Below, in pieces: positions 48,309-59,350 of a stretch of DNA of 64,000 nt; position 1 is the first letter of the stretch, and each line of letters starts with the position of its first letter. This stretch comes from Amphibalanus amphitrite. Its lineage: Eukaryota; Arthropoda; Thecostraca; Balanomorpha; Balanidae. The notes under the pieces are model-generated. The model did no database searches. It was given only the letters and a program-made list of their open reading frames with translations, and was not told the origin of the DNA. A program made the translations under genes and the position numbers. The stretch is from contig NW_024881670.1 of the NCBI RefSeq assembly GCF_019059575.1, positions 827,349 through 891,348 on the forward strand, read 5' to 3'.

Positions 48309-48376
48309 GACAGCGCTGCCGAGTGGATAAGACGCCTGTCTCGTAATTCGAAGGCGGATGGTTCGCGGCTGGTCAG
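48309..48376 (+). repeat. tRNA-like segment, perhaps a SINE head
   Basis: GCTGCCGAGTGGATAAGACG resembles a serine/leucine tRNA A box. After a CTCGTAA loop-like stretch, GGTTCGCGGC resembles a B box at the correct distance. The acceptor and T stems do not pair well, so a working tRNA is unlikely. A tRNA-derived SINE remnant inside unit U1 is the likeliest reading. Confidence 0.35.
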
Positions 48377-48559
48377 CTACGAAGTTTTTCGCCCGAATTC
48401 GTCCCTAGGTAGCATTCGGCCAGCCGGCAACCGCCGAGAGGGATGCGAATGTTACATTTTAACGAGCTGGCGTACCGTTAGGGATCGACTCAGCAACAAA
48501 GCATTCTTACTCTCAGATCAATATACTGAAAGCTGGCCATCTAGGGTATGAGTACTAAA

Positions 48560-48830
48560 TAGTGTATGGGCAGAGTAGGTATGGGCAGGGTAAGGACGGG
48601 TAGGATAGGGTAGAAGTTGGGTATGGGCCGGGTAGGGTATGGGCAGGGTAGGGTATGGGCAGGGTAGGGTATGGGCAGGGTAGGGTATGGGCAGGGTTAG
48701 AGTATGGGCAGGGCAGGGTATGGGCAGGGCAGAGTATGGTTAGGTGATGGGTAGGATAGGATAGAAGTTGGGCATGGGCAGGGTAGGGTATGGGCAGGTA
48801 GGGTATGGCTAGGGACCCAAATAATACCAA
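48560..48830. repeat. G-rich minisatellite TATGGGCAGGGTAGGG
   Basis: Units of about 16 bp built from TAGGG and TATGGG words lie near the 3' end of unit U1. Equivalent but shorter or longer tracts occupy the same place in the other units (51120-51480, 53040-53115, 54545-54645, 56105-56180 and 57620-57695). Runs of three G on one strand could form quadruplexes. Confidence 0.75.
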
Positions 48831-48917
48831 TAAAACGATTTTTAACCCAGCATAATGCATCCGTAAAACCAATTTAATCAAAACATAAAGTTATAGCGCA
48901 AAACATGCCATCTAGTC

Positions 48918-49875
48918 TTACTTAATAAATTATAAGTCGTGTCTGCGTCCGTCAGCCTTATGTGTCTTCTTGCGCCGGGACGGCGCCGCGTAACGACGTG
49001 AAATTTGGTGACCACAAACTTTGGGTGGGGCGGACCATCGTATCAAAAGATGGGCGCAATCGGACCAGGGGTGCGGCGTCAGCGCGTGCATCTCTGCCCC
49101 AGGCTGGCCGAGGCCGACGCCGAGCAGAGAGCACGTGCTTTAGGCTCAGTTGTTCGCTTAAAAAACTGAGTGAAAACGATGAGAGCCAGCTCGGGAGATC
49201 ATTAAACTTTGAACTCTGTGGATATAAAGAATACAGGTTTGCGATTAGGATCAGGTATAGGCGCAGGTACAGGTATTCGGTACAGGTTTCACCGGTAAAT
49301 AAAATAAATTTATTATCAAGCGAGGGAAGCGAGCAAAGTGCGAGCGAAGCGAGCAAACTTTCGGATCTGCAGCGCTCCTCGAAAAGCGCATATACCTACA
49401 TGCCTACCATACAGCTAAATGAAGTAAGTAAACAAACTTAACCCTACTGGCATAAACATACAAGTTTTAACGGCCAAACTAATAATCCCCTCAAACATAT
49501 ATCTCGAATCTGTACAGTTATATATAATACTGAACGAGGCCGGTGTAAATAAATTTTCAAGACCGAGGTCCTTACTGGATTTTTGAACGAGGCCGAAGGC
49601 CGAGTTCAAAAATCAGTAAGGACTGAGGTCTTGAAAATTTATCACCGGCCGAGTTTGGTATGTATTTTACTGTATGCCAACGATAAATTTATTTTCTGGA
49701 CCGAAGCTCTTAGCCGACTTAGGAACGAGACCATCCCAAAATGCTGGCTTAAGTGCATTCTGGTAATGCATTTTTGACCGTGGTCAATTTGCTTACACCA
49801 GTTATTACCACACCCCTCTGGCTAATGTATTTGAATAGGCCAGGCATACAGTAATCGCGTAAACCTGTATTCTAG
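48918..49875 (+). mobile_element. Array B unit U2, carrying the array A core
   Basis: It starts TCTTACTTAATAAATTATAAG directly after CTAG and ends with CTAG at 49872-49875. The head matches array B (CGTGAAATTTGG, AGGGGTGCGGCGTC). The centre matches array A (GCCGAGCAGAGAGCACGTGC, TTTAGGCTCAGTTGTTCGCTT and the AAACTGAG arm). It is therefore an intermediate between the two families. A long foldback lies at 49537-49651. Confidence 0.65.
49537..49651. repeat. Long near-perfect foldback in U2
   Basis: Arms of about 55 bp are separated by GAA. The left arm contains AAATTTTCAAGACCGAGGTC and CTTACTGGATTTTTGAACGA, and the right arm mirrors these with a few mismatches. The outer edge is GGCCGGTG on both sides. 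It could be a small inserted foldback element. Confidence 0.75.
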
Positions 49876-51783
49876 TCGGATATATTATAAAAGAGAAGTT
49901 GTCGGTCTGTACGTGTGTCACAAACGAAAAGTGTCATCCACATCTGGGTGTCTTGCGCCGGAACGGCGCCATGTAGGGGCGTGAAATTTGGCAGGCACCA
50001 AGCGTGGTCAAATCGAACGATCGTATTAAAATCTGGGTGCGATCCGACCAGGGGTGCGTCTCTGGCGGCGTCGCGAGCACGAGCCACGCTCGCCATTGGT
50101 CTAACACGGGGCGCGAAAAACGGCGCCGTCGGCCGAAATCGGTGCGACGCGTGTCCCTTTACGGGCCTATATCTTGACGACCGATGGTCACAGTGAAACG
50201 CGGTTGCCACCGATCGATAGAGGAGAGTTAAAGCTAGCGTATTGATATGGTTTTATAACGTTGGGCGCGTCACGTGCACATCAGGACCAATTGCTGTGAA
50301 AAATGGCCGATTTCGTGCCTCGTGGAGGAAAAATCGGTGCCCTTTGAAAACGGTTTGGCCGAATGAAATCGGTGTGGTACCATTTTTTTAGGTAAATATA
50401 TGAGAAAATGGATGATGGTAAACAAAAAGTGTTTATGTCTACCATTTCCTTAATAATGTAAAATTCATTTTAAAGTTTGATGCGCGCAGAGTGCGCTGTC
50501 CTTTACAACACGATAACGTATTGAAAACGTTGAAAATTGACCATGAAACACACATATTCGGATAGCGCATTCTTTTCTGATCAATATCCACACAAAATAT
50601 TATCAAAAAGTCAATAAACTTCCGTAAAAATTACTCAGGCATACCACCGTGTTTTGTTAACGTTAGACATATTTTCCGATGAAATCCGATCGATGGCTTA
50701 TAGCCGGCATGTCATTTAAACTTTTGCCAATCAGTCAGCACGGCATAGGCTGCAAGGCACCGCCCGCTTACGGATATTGCAAACCCTTGAAAATTTTAGT
50801 TGCATATAACTCAGCCGTTTCTGGGCCGATTGCGCTGAAACTTGGACTGTCGGCAGGCAGGGCACTCACCAAGCGATGTAGGGCCATGTGTCACGAGTGG
50901 GGTGGACTCATGCACGCGCGCACGTGAGGGGGTCTGCTTCTACATCTGATGAATCCCTGGGTCGATTTCACTCAAATTTTGTGCACTTTTAGGGACAATT
51001 CAGACAGGTGGCTGACATAAGTCATCTGGAGTCTCAGTAAGCGCGTGCGGACGTGCAGGGGTTTATTTATACATATCTCAAGAACAGGTAGGACGATAGC
51101 ACCCAAATTTGGTAAAACCGCTTGGTCAAGTATGAGTAGGGCATGAGTATGCCAGGTATAGGTAGGGTGCGGTATGGGAAGGGTAGGGTATGGGTAGGGT
51201 AGGCTTTGGATAGGGTAGGGTAGAGTAGGGTAGGGTAGGGTACGTATGGGTAAGGTAGTTTAGGGTATTGTATGAGTAGGGTATTGTATAGGATAGAGGC
51301 AGTTTTGGGTATGGGTAAGGTAAAATATGGGTATGGTAAGGTATAGGGTAGAGGTAGGTTTGCCGTTTGGGTAGGGTAGGGTAAAGTTGGGTATGGTAGG
51401 GTAAAGTTGGGTATGGTAGGGTAAAGTTGGGTATGATAGAGTATAAGGTAATCGTAGGGTAGGGTATGGGTAGGGCACAGATAACAGTAGTACTGGATTG
51501 GAAACAGGATTCCGGTGGCTGCAGTAAGAGGCCGAAAACAAAACCGAATATTTCGTGTCCAGACTTCGATATCTTCTCACACAGGCAAAAAAGAAATTGG
51601 TTTATGTGAATGAAACTTATAAAGAAGCAATCTAGCCGTGCTCGTGTTTATTGCTGCATTTTTGCATAATGGCAACTTATTTTACTAAACGTTGCTGGTT
51701 ACACTTTCCTCACCGTGGTGAGGGAACGTATGCCACTGAGTCGATTATAATGATTTCCCACTCTCATCCACAAAAAGTACTTG
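49876..51783 (+). mobile_element. Array B unit U3, diverged
   Basis: It starts TCGGATATATTATAAAAG after CTAG. The conserved head (TCTTGCGCCGGAACGGCGCC, CGTGAAATTTGG), the CACGTG block and two GGGCCGATT modules are present, followed by a ~360-bp TAGGG-type minisatellite. The standard 3' tail with CTAG is missing before U4, so the right end is truncated or replaced by unrelated DNA (about 51480-51780). Confidence 0.55.
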
Positions 51784-53304
51784 TCTATATTATGAATTAT
51801 AAGTTGTCCGTGCAATCTCCATCCGACTGTCATGCCTTATGTGTCTTATTGCGCCTGAAAGGCGCCGCGCATCGACGTGAAATTTTGTGGGCACAATCTG
51901 TGGGTTGAGGCGACCTTTGTATTAAAATTTGGGAGTCATCGGCCCAGGGGTGCGCCGTCAGCACGTGCAAAAGGGCGCTCCCATAGCGATAACACGGGGC
52001 TGGCTGACATGCCGATCGGACGAAAATTGGGCCTGCAGCGCTCCGTTCCCGAGCTTATTACTCGGCGAAACGAGGTCTCAGCGACACGGGGTTGCCACCA
52101 ATGGATAGAGGAGAGATGGAACTACCGTATTGTAATGGTTTCATAGTATAGCACGCGCCACGTGCAAGACAGCACCCCCGGTTGTGAAAAAATGACCGAT
52201 TTCGTGCATTGTGACGGGAAAATGGATGCCGCTGGAAAACGGTTTGACGGAATGAAATCGGTGTGGTACCATTTTGCAGACAAATGTACGTGTAATGATA
52301 GCAAAACAAATAAAAAGTGATGATCCGTACCATTTCCTTAATAATGAAACATTAATTGGAAAATTTGATTCGCGCGGAGCGCGATGTCCTTTACAACATC
52401 AAAACGTATTGAAAACGCTGACCAATGGCTATGAAACCTACATATTCGGAAAGAGCATTCTTTTCTGACCAATATCCACCCAAAATATTATCGAAAAGTC
52501 AATAAACTTTCGTGAAAATGACTCAAGCATGTGACCGTGTTTTGTTGACGTTACCGGTATTTTTCGACAAAATCCGATCGATGGCTTATGGCCGGCAAGT
52601 CATTCAACTTTTGACAATAGCTATCAAAGCATGGGCTGCAATACACCGCCCGCCAAGGGGAATTCCAAACACTGAAAATAAGCGCCTTCCAGTAAACAGC
52701 ACATTTTTGTACTAGGAATAACTCAGCTACTACTGGGCCGATTGCGCTGAAACTTGGACTGTGGGTGGAGGGGGCACTCATCTGGCGATGCATGGTCATG
52801 TGTGACAGGTAGGGTGGATCGATTGCACGTGCGCACGTGAGGGGTCCACTTATACATCTCAAGAACGGCTGGGCCGATTTCGCTCAAATTTTGTACACCG
52901 TTAGGAACAATTTAGAAGGGTGGCTGGCACAAGTCATCTAGAGTCTCAGTTAGCGCGTGCGCACGTGCAGCGGGCCGCTTTTATATCTCAAGAACGGCTG
53001 GGCCGATTGCGCTCAAATTTGGTACGTTACTTTAATCGAGTATGAGAAGGGTAACTATGTGTAGGTTATGAGTAAGATAGGGTATGGGTAGGTTAGGGTG
53101 GGGTAGGGTTCAGTTCGATTAAGGCAAACCATGAGAAAGGCTCTAACAACCCGCAATCAGCACCAGCATACCATGCCGTTCAAACAAATATCCAACTCCG
53201 ACAAAATAAGACAAATAAAAATCATAAGTTCCCACACCTAAACTAATGCCCCCTCAAACGCATCTATCAAAACGCACAGTTATAGCGCAAAACATGCCAT
53301 CTAG
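51784..53304 (+). mobile_element. Array B unit U4, complete
   Basis: TCTATATTATGAATTATAAG at the 5' end, ATGCCATCTAG at the 3' end, 1521 bp. In order: head with GGCGCC and GTGAAATTTTGTGG; GAGCTTATTACTCGG; ACCAATGGATAGAGGAGAG; CACGCGCCACGTGCAAG; an AT-rich middle; three GGGCCGATT modules (52719-52757, 52855-52895 and 52984-53024), two of them preceded by CACGTG palindromes; a short TAGGG tract; a 3' tail of about 190 bp. Open frames of up to 103 codons occur but shift between units, so I do not call them genes. It is nearly identical to U6. Confidence 0.72.
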
Positions 53305-54842
53305 TCTATATTATAAATTATAAGATGTCTGTGCGTAATCCGTCATGCCTTATGTGTCTTATTGCGCCTGAAAGGCGCCGCGTATCGGCGTGAAATTTGG
53401 CATGCCGAATCGGTGGGTTGATGTGACCTCTGTATTAAAATTTGGGACGGATTGGCCCAGGGGTGCGCCGTCGGCACGTGCAAAAGGGCGCTTCCATAGG
53501 GATAACACGGGAAACGGTCAAAACGAACATTGGACGAAAACTGGCCTGCGGCGCCTGCTTCCCGGCTTGATATCTCGGCAACGGGTGACCGCAGCGAAAA
53601 GCGGTTGCCACCAATGGATAGAGGAGAGATGGAACTAGCGTATTGATATGGTTTCATAGTATAGCACGCGCCACGTGCAAGACAGGACCGCCGGTTGTGA
53701 AAAAATGACCGATTTCATGCATTGTGACGGGAAAATCGATGCCGCTGGAAAACGGCTTGACGGAATGAAATCGGTGTTGTATCATTTTGCAGACAAATGT
53801 ATGTGTAATCAGAGAATAGCAAACAAAAACTGATTATCCGTACCATTTCCTTAATAATGAAAAATTAATTTGAAAATTTGATTCGCGCGGAGCGCGACGT
53901 CCTTTACAACATCAAAACGTATTGAAAACGCTGATCAATCGCTATGAAACCTACATATTCGGAAAGAGCATTCTTTTCTGACCAATATCAACCCAAAATA
54001 TTATCGAAAAGTCAATAAACTTTTGTGAAAATGACTCAAGCATGTGACCGTGTTTTGTTAACGTTACCAGTATTTTTCGAGAAAATCCGATCGATGGCTT
54101 ATAGCCGGCAAGTCATTCAACTTTTGACCATAGCTATCAAAGCATGGGCTGCAATGCGCCGCCCGCCAAGGGGAATTCCAAACACTGAAAATAAGCGCCT
54201 ACCAAAACAACACATTTTTGTACTAGGAATAACTCAGCTGCTACTGGGCCGATTGCGCTGAAACTTGGACTGTGGGTGGAGGGGGCACTCATCTGGCGAT
54301 GCATGGTCATGTGTGACAGGTAGGGTGGATCGATTGCACGTGCGCACGTGAGGGGTCCACTTATACATCTCAAGAACGGCTGGGCCGATTTCGCTCAAAT
54401 TTTGTACACCGTTAGGAACAATTTAGAAGGGTGGCTGGCACAAGTCATCTAGAGTCTCAGTTAGCGCGTGCGTACGTGCAGCGGGCCGCTTTTATATCTC
54501 AAGAACGGCTGGGCCGATTGCGCTCAAATTTGATACGCTACTTTAATCGAGTATGAGATTGTATGATATGTATCGAGTATGATAATCGAGTATGTATTAG
54601 TAAGGTAGGGTATGGGTGGGTTAGGGTAGGGTAGGGTACGATGGGTTTGAGTTCGATAAAGGCAAACCACGAGAAAGGCTCTAACAACCCGCAACCAGCA
54701 CCAGCATACCATGCCGTTCAAACAAATATCCAACTCCGACAAAATAAGACAAATAAAAATCACAAGTTCCCACACCTAAACTAATGCCCCCTCAAACGCA
54801 TCTATCAAAACGCACAGTTATAGCGCAAAACATGCCATCTAG
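53305..54842 (+). mobile_element. Array B unit U5, complete
   Basis: 1538 bp from TCTATATTATAAATTATAAG to CTAG at 54839-54842, directly joined to U4 and U6. The 5' third differs clearly from U4/U6 and is closer to U7 (GAAATTTGGCATGCCGAAT). The 3' two thirds are close to all other units. Confidence 0.72.
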
Positions 54843-56371
54843 TCTATATTATGATTTATAAGTCGTCCGTGCGTTCTCCATCCATCCATCCGTGTGTCAT
54901 GTCTTATGTGTCTTATTGCGCCTGAAAGGCGCCGCGTATCGACGTGAAATTTTGTGGGCACAATCTGTGGGTTGAGGCGACCTTTGTATTAAAATTTGGG
55001 AGTCATCGGCCCAGGGGTGCGCCGTCAGCACGTGCGAAAGGGCGCTCCCATAGCGATAACACGGGGCTGGCTGACATGCCGATCGGACGAAAATTGGGCC
55101 TGCAGCGCTCCGTTCCCGAGCTTATTACTCGGCGAAACGAGGTCTCAGCGACACGGGGTTGCCACCAATGGATAGAGGAGAGATGGAACTACCGTATTGT
55201 AATGGTTTCATAGTATAGCACGCGCCACGTGCAAGACAGCACCCCCGGTTGTGAAAAAATGACCGAATTCGTGCATTGTGACGGGAAAATGGATGCCGCT
55301 GGAAAACGATTTGACGGAATGAAATCGGTGTGGTACCATTTTGCAGACAAATGTACGTGTAATGATAGCAAAACAAATAAAAAGTGATGATCCGTACCAT
55401 TTCCTTAATAATGAAACATTAATTGGAAAATTTGATTCGCGCGGAGCGCGATGTCCTTTACAACATCAAAACGTATTGAAAACGCTGACCAATGGCTATG
55501 AAACCTACATATTCGGAAAGAGCATTCTTTTCTGACCAATATCCACCCAAAATATTATCGAAAAGTCAATAAACTTTCGTGAAAATGACTCAAGCATGTG
55601 ACCGTGTTTTGTTGACGTTACCGGTATTTTTCGACAAAATCCGATCGATGGCTTATGGCCGGCAAGTCATTCAACTTTTGACAATAGCTATCAAAGCATG
55701 GGCTGCAATACACCGCCCGCCAAGGGGAATTCCAAACACTGAAAATAAGCGCCTTCCAGTAAACAGCACATTTTTGTACTAGGAATACCTCAGCTACTAC
55801 TGGGCCGATTGCGCTGAAACTTGGACTGTGGGTGGAGGGGGCACTCATCTGGCGATGCATGGTCATGTGTGACAGGTAGGGTGGATCGATTGCACGTGCG
55901 CACGTGAGGGGTCCACTTATACATCTCAAGAACGGCTGGGCCGATTTCGCTCAAATTTTGTACACCGTTAGGAACAATTTAGAAGGGTGGCTGGCACAAG
56001 TCATCTAGAGTCTCAGTTAGCGCGTGCGCACGTGCAGCGGGCCGCTTTTATATCTCAAGAACGGCTGGGCCGATTGCGCTCAAATTTGGTACGTTACTTT
56101 AATCGAGTATGAGAAGGGTAACTATGTGTAGGTTATGAGTAAGATAGGGTATGGGTAGGTTAGGGTGGGGTAGGGTTGAGTTCGATAAAGGCAAACCATG
56201 AGAAAGGCTCTAACAACGCGCAATCAGCACCAGCATACCATGCCGTTCAAACAAATATCCAACACCGACAAAATAAGACAAATAAAAATCATAAGTTCCT
56301 ACACCTAAACTAATGCCCCCTCAAACGCATCTATCAAAACGCACAGTTATAGCGCAAAACATGCCATCTAG
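54843..56371 (+). mobile_element. Array B unit U6, complete
   Basis: 1529 bp, TC to CTAG (56368-56371). It is nearly identical to U4 throughout, with only a few substitutions seen by eye, and lies 3067 bp downstream of the equivalent point in U4. Confidence 0.72.
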
Positions 56372-57891
56372 TCTATATTATGAATTATAACATGTCCGTG
56401 CGTGCGTAATCCGTCATGACTTATGTGTCTTAATGCGCCTGAAAGGCGCCGCGTATCGACGTGAAATTTGGCATGCCGAATCTGTGGGTTGATGTGACCT
56501 CTGTATTAAAATTTGGGACGGATTGGCCCAGGGGTGCGCCGTCAGCACGCGCTCGCGTGCGCCATAGGGTTAACACGGGAAACGGTCAAATCGAAGATCG
56601 GGCGAAAACCGGCCTGCGGCGCCCACTTCCCGGGCCCAAAACTCGGCGACAGATTGCCGTAGCGAGGTGGGGTTGCCACCACTGGATAGAGGAGAGATGG
56701 GCCTAGCGTATTGATATGGTTTCATAGTATAGCACGCGCCACGTGCAATACAGCACCCCCGGTTGTGAAAAAATGACCGATTTCATGCATTGTGGGAAGA
56801 AAATCGATGACGCTGGAAAACGGCTTGACGGAATGGAATCGGTGTTGTATCATTTTGCAGACAAATGTATGTGTAATCAGAGAATAGCAAACAAAAGCTG
56901 ATGATCCGTACCATTTCCTTAATAATGAAAAATTAATTTGAAAATTTGATTCGCGCGGAGCGCGTCGTCCTTTACAACATCAAAACGTATTGAAAACGAT
57001 GATCAACTGTTATGGAACCTACATATTCGGAAAGAGCATTCTTTTCTGACCAATATCCACCCAAAATATTATCGAAAAGTCAATAAACTTTTGTGAAAAT
57101 GACTCGAGCATGTGACCGTGTTTTGTAAACGTTACCGGTATTTTTCGACAAAATCCGATCGATGGCTTATGGCCGGCAAGTCATTCAACTTTTGACAATA
57201 GCTATCAAAGCATGGGCTGCAATACACCGCCCGCCAAGGGGAATTCCAAACACTGAAAATAAGCGCCTTCCAGTAAACAGCACATTTTTGTACTAGGAAT
57301 AACTCAGCTACTACTGGGCCGATTGCGCTGAAACTTGGACTGTGGGTGGAGGGGGCACTCATCTGGTGATGCATGGTCATGTGTGACAGGTAGGGTGGAT
57401 CGATTGCACGTGCGCACGTGAGGGGTCCACTTATACATCTCAAGAACGGTTGGGCCGATTTCGCTCAAATTTTGTACACCGTTAGTAACAATTTAGAAGG
57501 GTGGCTGGCACAAGTCATCTAGAGTCTCAGTTAGCGCGTGCACACGTGCAGCGGGCCGCTTTTATATCTCAAGAACGGCTGGGCCGATTGCGCTCAAATT
57601 TGGTACGTTACTTTAATCGAGTATGAGAAGGGTAACTATGTGTAGGTTATGAGTAAGGTAGGGTATGGGAAGGTAAGGGTAGGGTAGGGTGGGTTTGAGT
57701 GCGATAAAGGCAAACCATGGAAAGGCTCTAACAACCCGCAACCAGCACCAGCATACCATGCCGTTCAAACAAACATCCAACTCCGACAAAATAAGACAAA
57801 TAAAAATCACAAGTTCCCACACCCAAACTAATGGCCCCCGTTAAACATATCTATCAAAACGCACAGTTATAGCGCAAAACATGCCATCTAG
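56372..57891 (+). mobile_element. Array B unit U7, last unit
   Basis: 1520 bp, TC to CTAG (57888-57891). The host sequence continues with TAAATATG, so the last unit ends exactly at CTAG followed by T, as Helitrons do. The head resembles U5 but with a shorter, altered segment after GCCGTCAGCACG. Confidence 0.72.
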
Positions 57892-58251
57892 TAAATATGA
57901 ATGAATGGATGAATAGGGAAGTAGTGTTCATAGGGGATAGGCAATCCAGGGAAGTACATTTGAATTTTATTTTTTGAATTGGCAATGGCTACACATGCGT
58001 TTTGACAAAAATATTTTTCTAGCCTTGTATCCTATACGACAACTATATAAAACATTAGCAATGCTAGCGAATAGTGTTTAATCATTGATCACAAACCACA
58101 GGCAGTTCGATGTCAACGTTTATCTCTCGATTCCTCTTTTGTAAACACAATGAAATGGCACAGCAAAAATTAAGAATGAGCTATGGTGTTTCATAAGGGA
58201 AAGATCAATAGAAGTATGACGTTTTTTAGATAAATGGGGCATGTTTTCAGT
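57892..58251. other. Right flank of array B
   Basis: AT-rich unique DNA. I see no feature. Confidence 0.4.
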
Positions 58252-58925
58252 TTACTTGTGCGACCTGCCTCGTAAACAAGCAATAAAGGAGGACGCATCA
58301 AACAGACTTTCTTTATTATCTAACAATGCATCATTATGAAGGATCAAACAGTATAGCCGCTGAGCGGCCGACAATCCGCCGATCACTCCCAGCGAGGATA
58401 ACGTCATGCCGTCAGAAAAGGCAATCAATGCAAACAGCATAGACGGTGCGGCGCTAATATGCAATACAGGCACTTTTCGACTTACCTGAAAAAGGTAAGT
58501 CCTTCATCTAAACCCCTCTACAAAGCTCCTGTAATTACAGAGGATAATGATCAGCTTTCTTACTCCCAGGATACCACTCTCATTAGCGTGAGTGATTAGA
58601 TGCTTCTTGTATCATCCAAAAATGACTCTCTTGTTAGCTTGTTAGAAACTTCTCAAGTGCTCAGCGCCGTAATCAGCCCCGACAAAGGTGTGGTTTTCTG
58701 GGCAAATTTGTTGAACTTCTCTAACGACTCCGGCAGCGCTGCTAACAGGGGTCGAGCATCTCCCTCGCTCCAGTAATGAGGCTCTTCACTGGAAAAAACC
58801 TGGCTGACGGTCCGAGGTATAAGCAGAAATGAGAGGCTGAATTTTGCAGTTGGGAAATGTTTTTCACATATCTTACTAGAGACATGTTGATTAGATGCCA
58901 GTTTCTCAAAAACATAGTTGCTCAT
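58252..58925 (-). CDS. Candidate gene fragment, two possible exons
   Basis: Two minus-strand segments look protein-like. The upstream one (58925-58653) ends EEPHYWSEGDARPLLAALPE, SLEKFNKFAQKTTPLSGLIT, ALST and then a stop. The downstream one (58495-58252) has a hydrophobic stretch PSMLFALIAFSDGMTLSSLG, VIGGLSAAQRLYCLIL. Balanced codon use and a hydrophobic segment suggest a membrane protein, perhaps of chemoreceptor type, but I find no family motif. The first segment has no donor before its stop. The second follows CAG|GTAAGT, which can be read as a donor as well as an acceptor. It may be two partial genes or a decayed one. Confidence 0.28.
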
Positions 58926-59346
58926 TTTCTCCGAACCATCAACAACTTTCTTTAGCCAGCTCGATCTAATATGTCACCGAGCCGACTTTATGCTAAAAAG
59001 CAGTTATTCATCATAATGACATGAATCACAGAAAAGACCGAAGCTCGGAGAAAGCTACTGGCTAGCGTTATGGGCTAACGTGGCAAGAAATTACAAAATG
59101 CTCAATTTATGACGACATTAACGGGCTCCTTAGGCCATGTGATAATAGCACAGCTGGCCAAATTTACTCGTCTAAAACGAGAACCGCGAAACCTTCCGAG
59201 ACAAGCAAATGTTAGCTTACATAATTTTATAGCACTGTTTGTAAAACTTTTATAAAAGCAGTCGCCGTTTCATTCAACCCCTGCCCGTTGGAATAAAAAT
59301 TGGAACGGGCTTTTCTTGTTGGGTTCACCTTTGAACTTAGGAGTAC
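58926..59346. other. AT-rich intergenic DNA
   Basis: No feature is seen, apart from GCCCGTTGGAATAAAA and TTGGAACGGGC, a short inverted pair near 59282-59312. Confidence 0.4.
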
Positions 59347-59350
59347 TTAA

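Larger units (their letters stand above)
47546..48917 (+). mobile_element. Array B unit U1, 5'-truncated
   Basis: It begins inside the conserved head (TTGAAATTTGGCATGCC) without the TC start and ends at GCAAAACATGCCATCTAG. It shares the CCTTTACAACATCA and CATTCTTTTCTGATCAATAT blocks with later units but is diverged. It carries a tRNA-like insert at 48309-48376 and a long G-rich minisatellite at 48560-48830. Confidence 0.6.

Noticed and set aside
48309-48376. Functional tRNA gene
   Set aside because: Acceptor and T stems do not pair; only box-like similarities remain.
47546-57891. Protein-coding genes inside array B units
   Set aside because: The frames change position between units, contain the non-coding motif in several phases and lack any domain. 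The frames translating the GTGAAATTTGG block arise from repeated DNA words.
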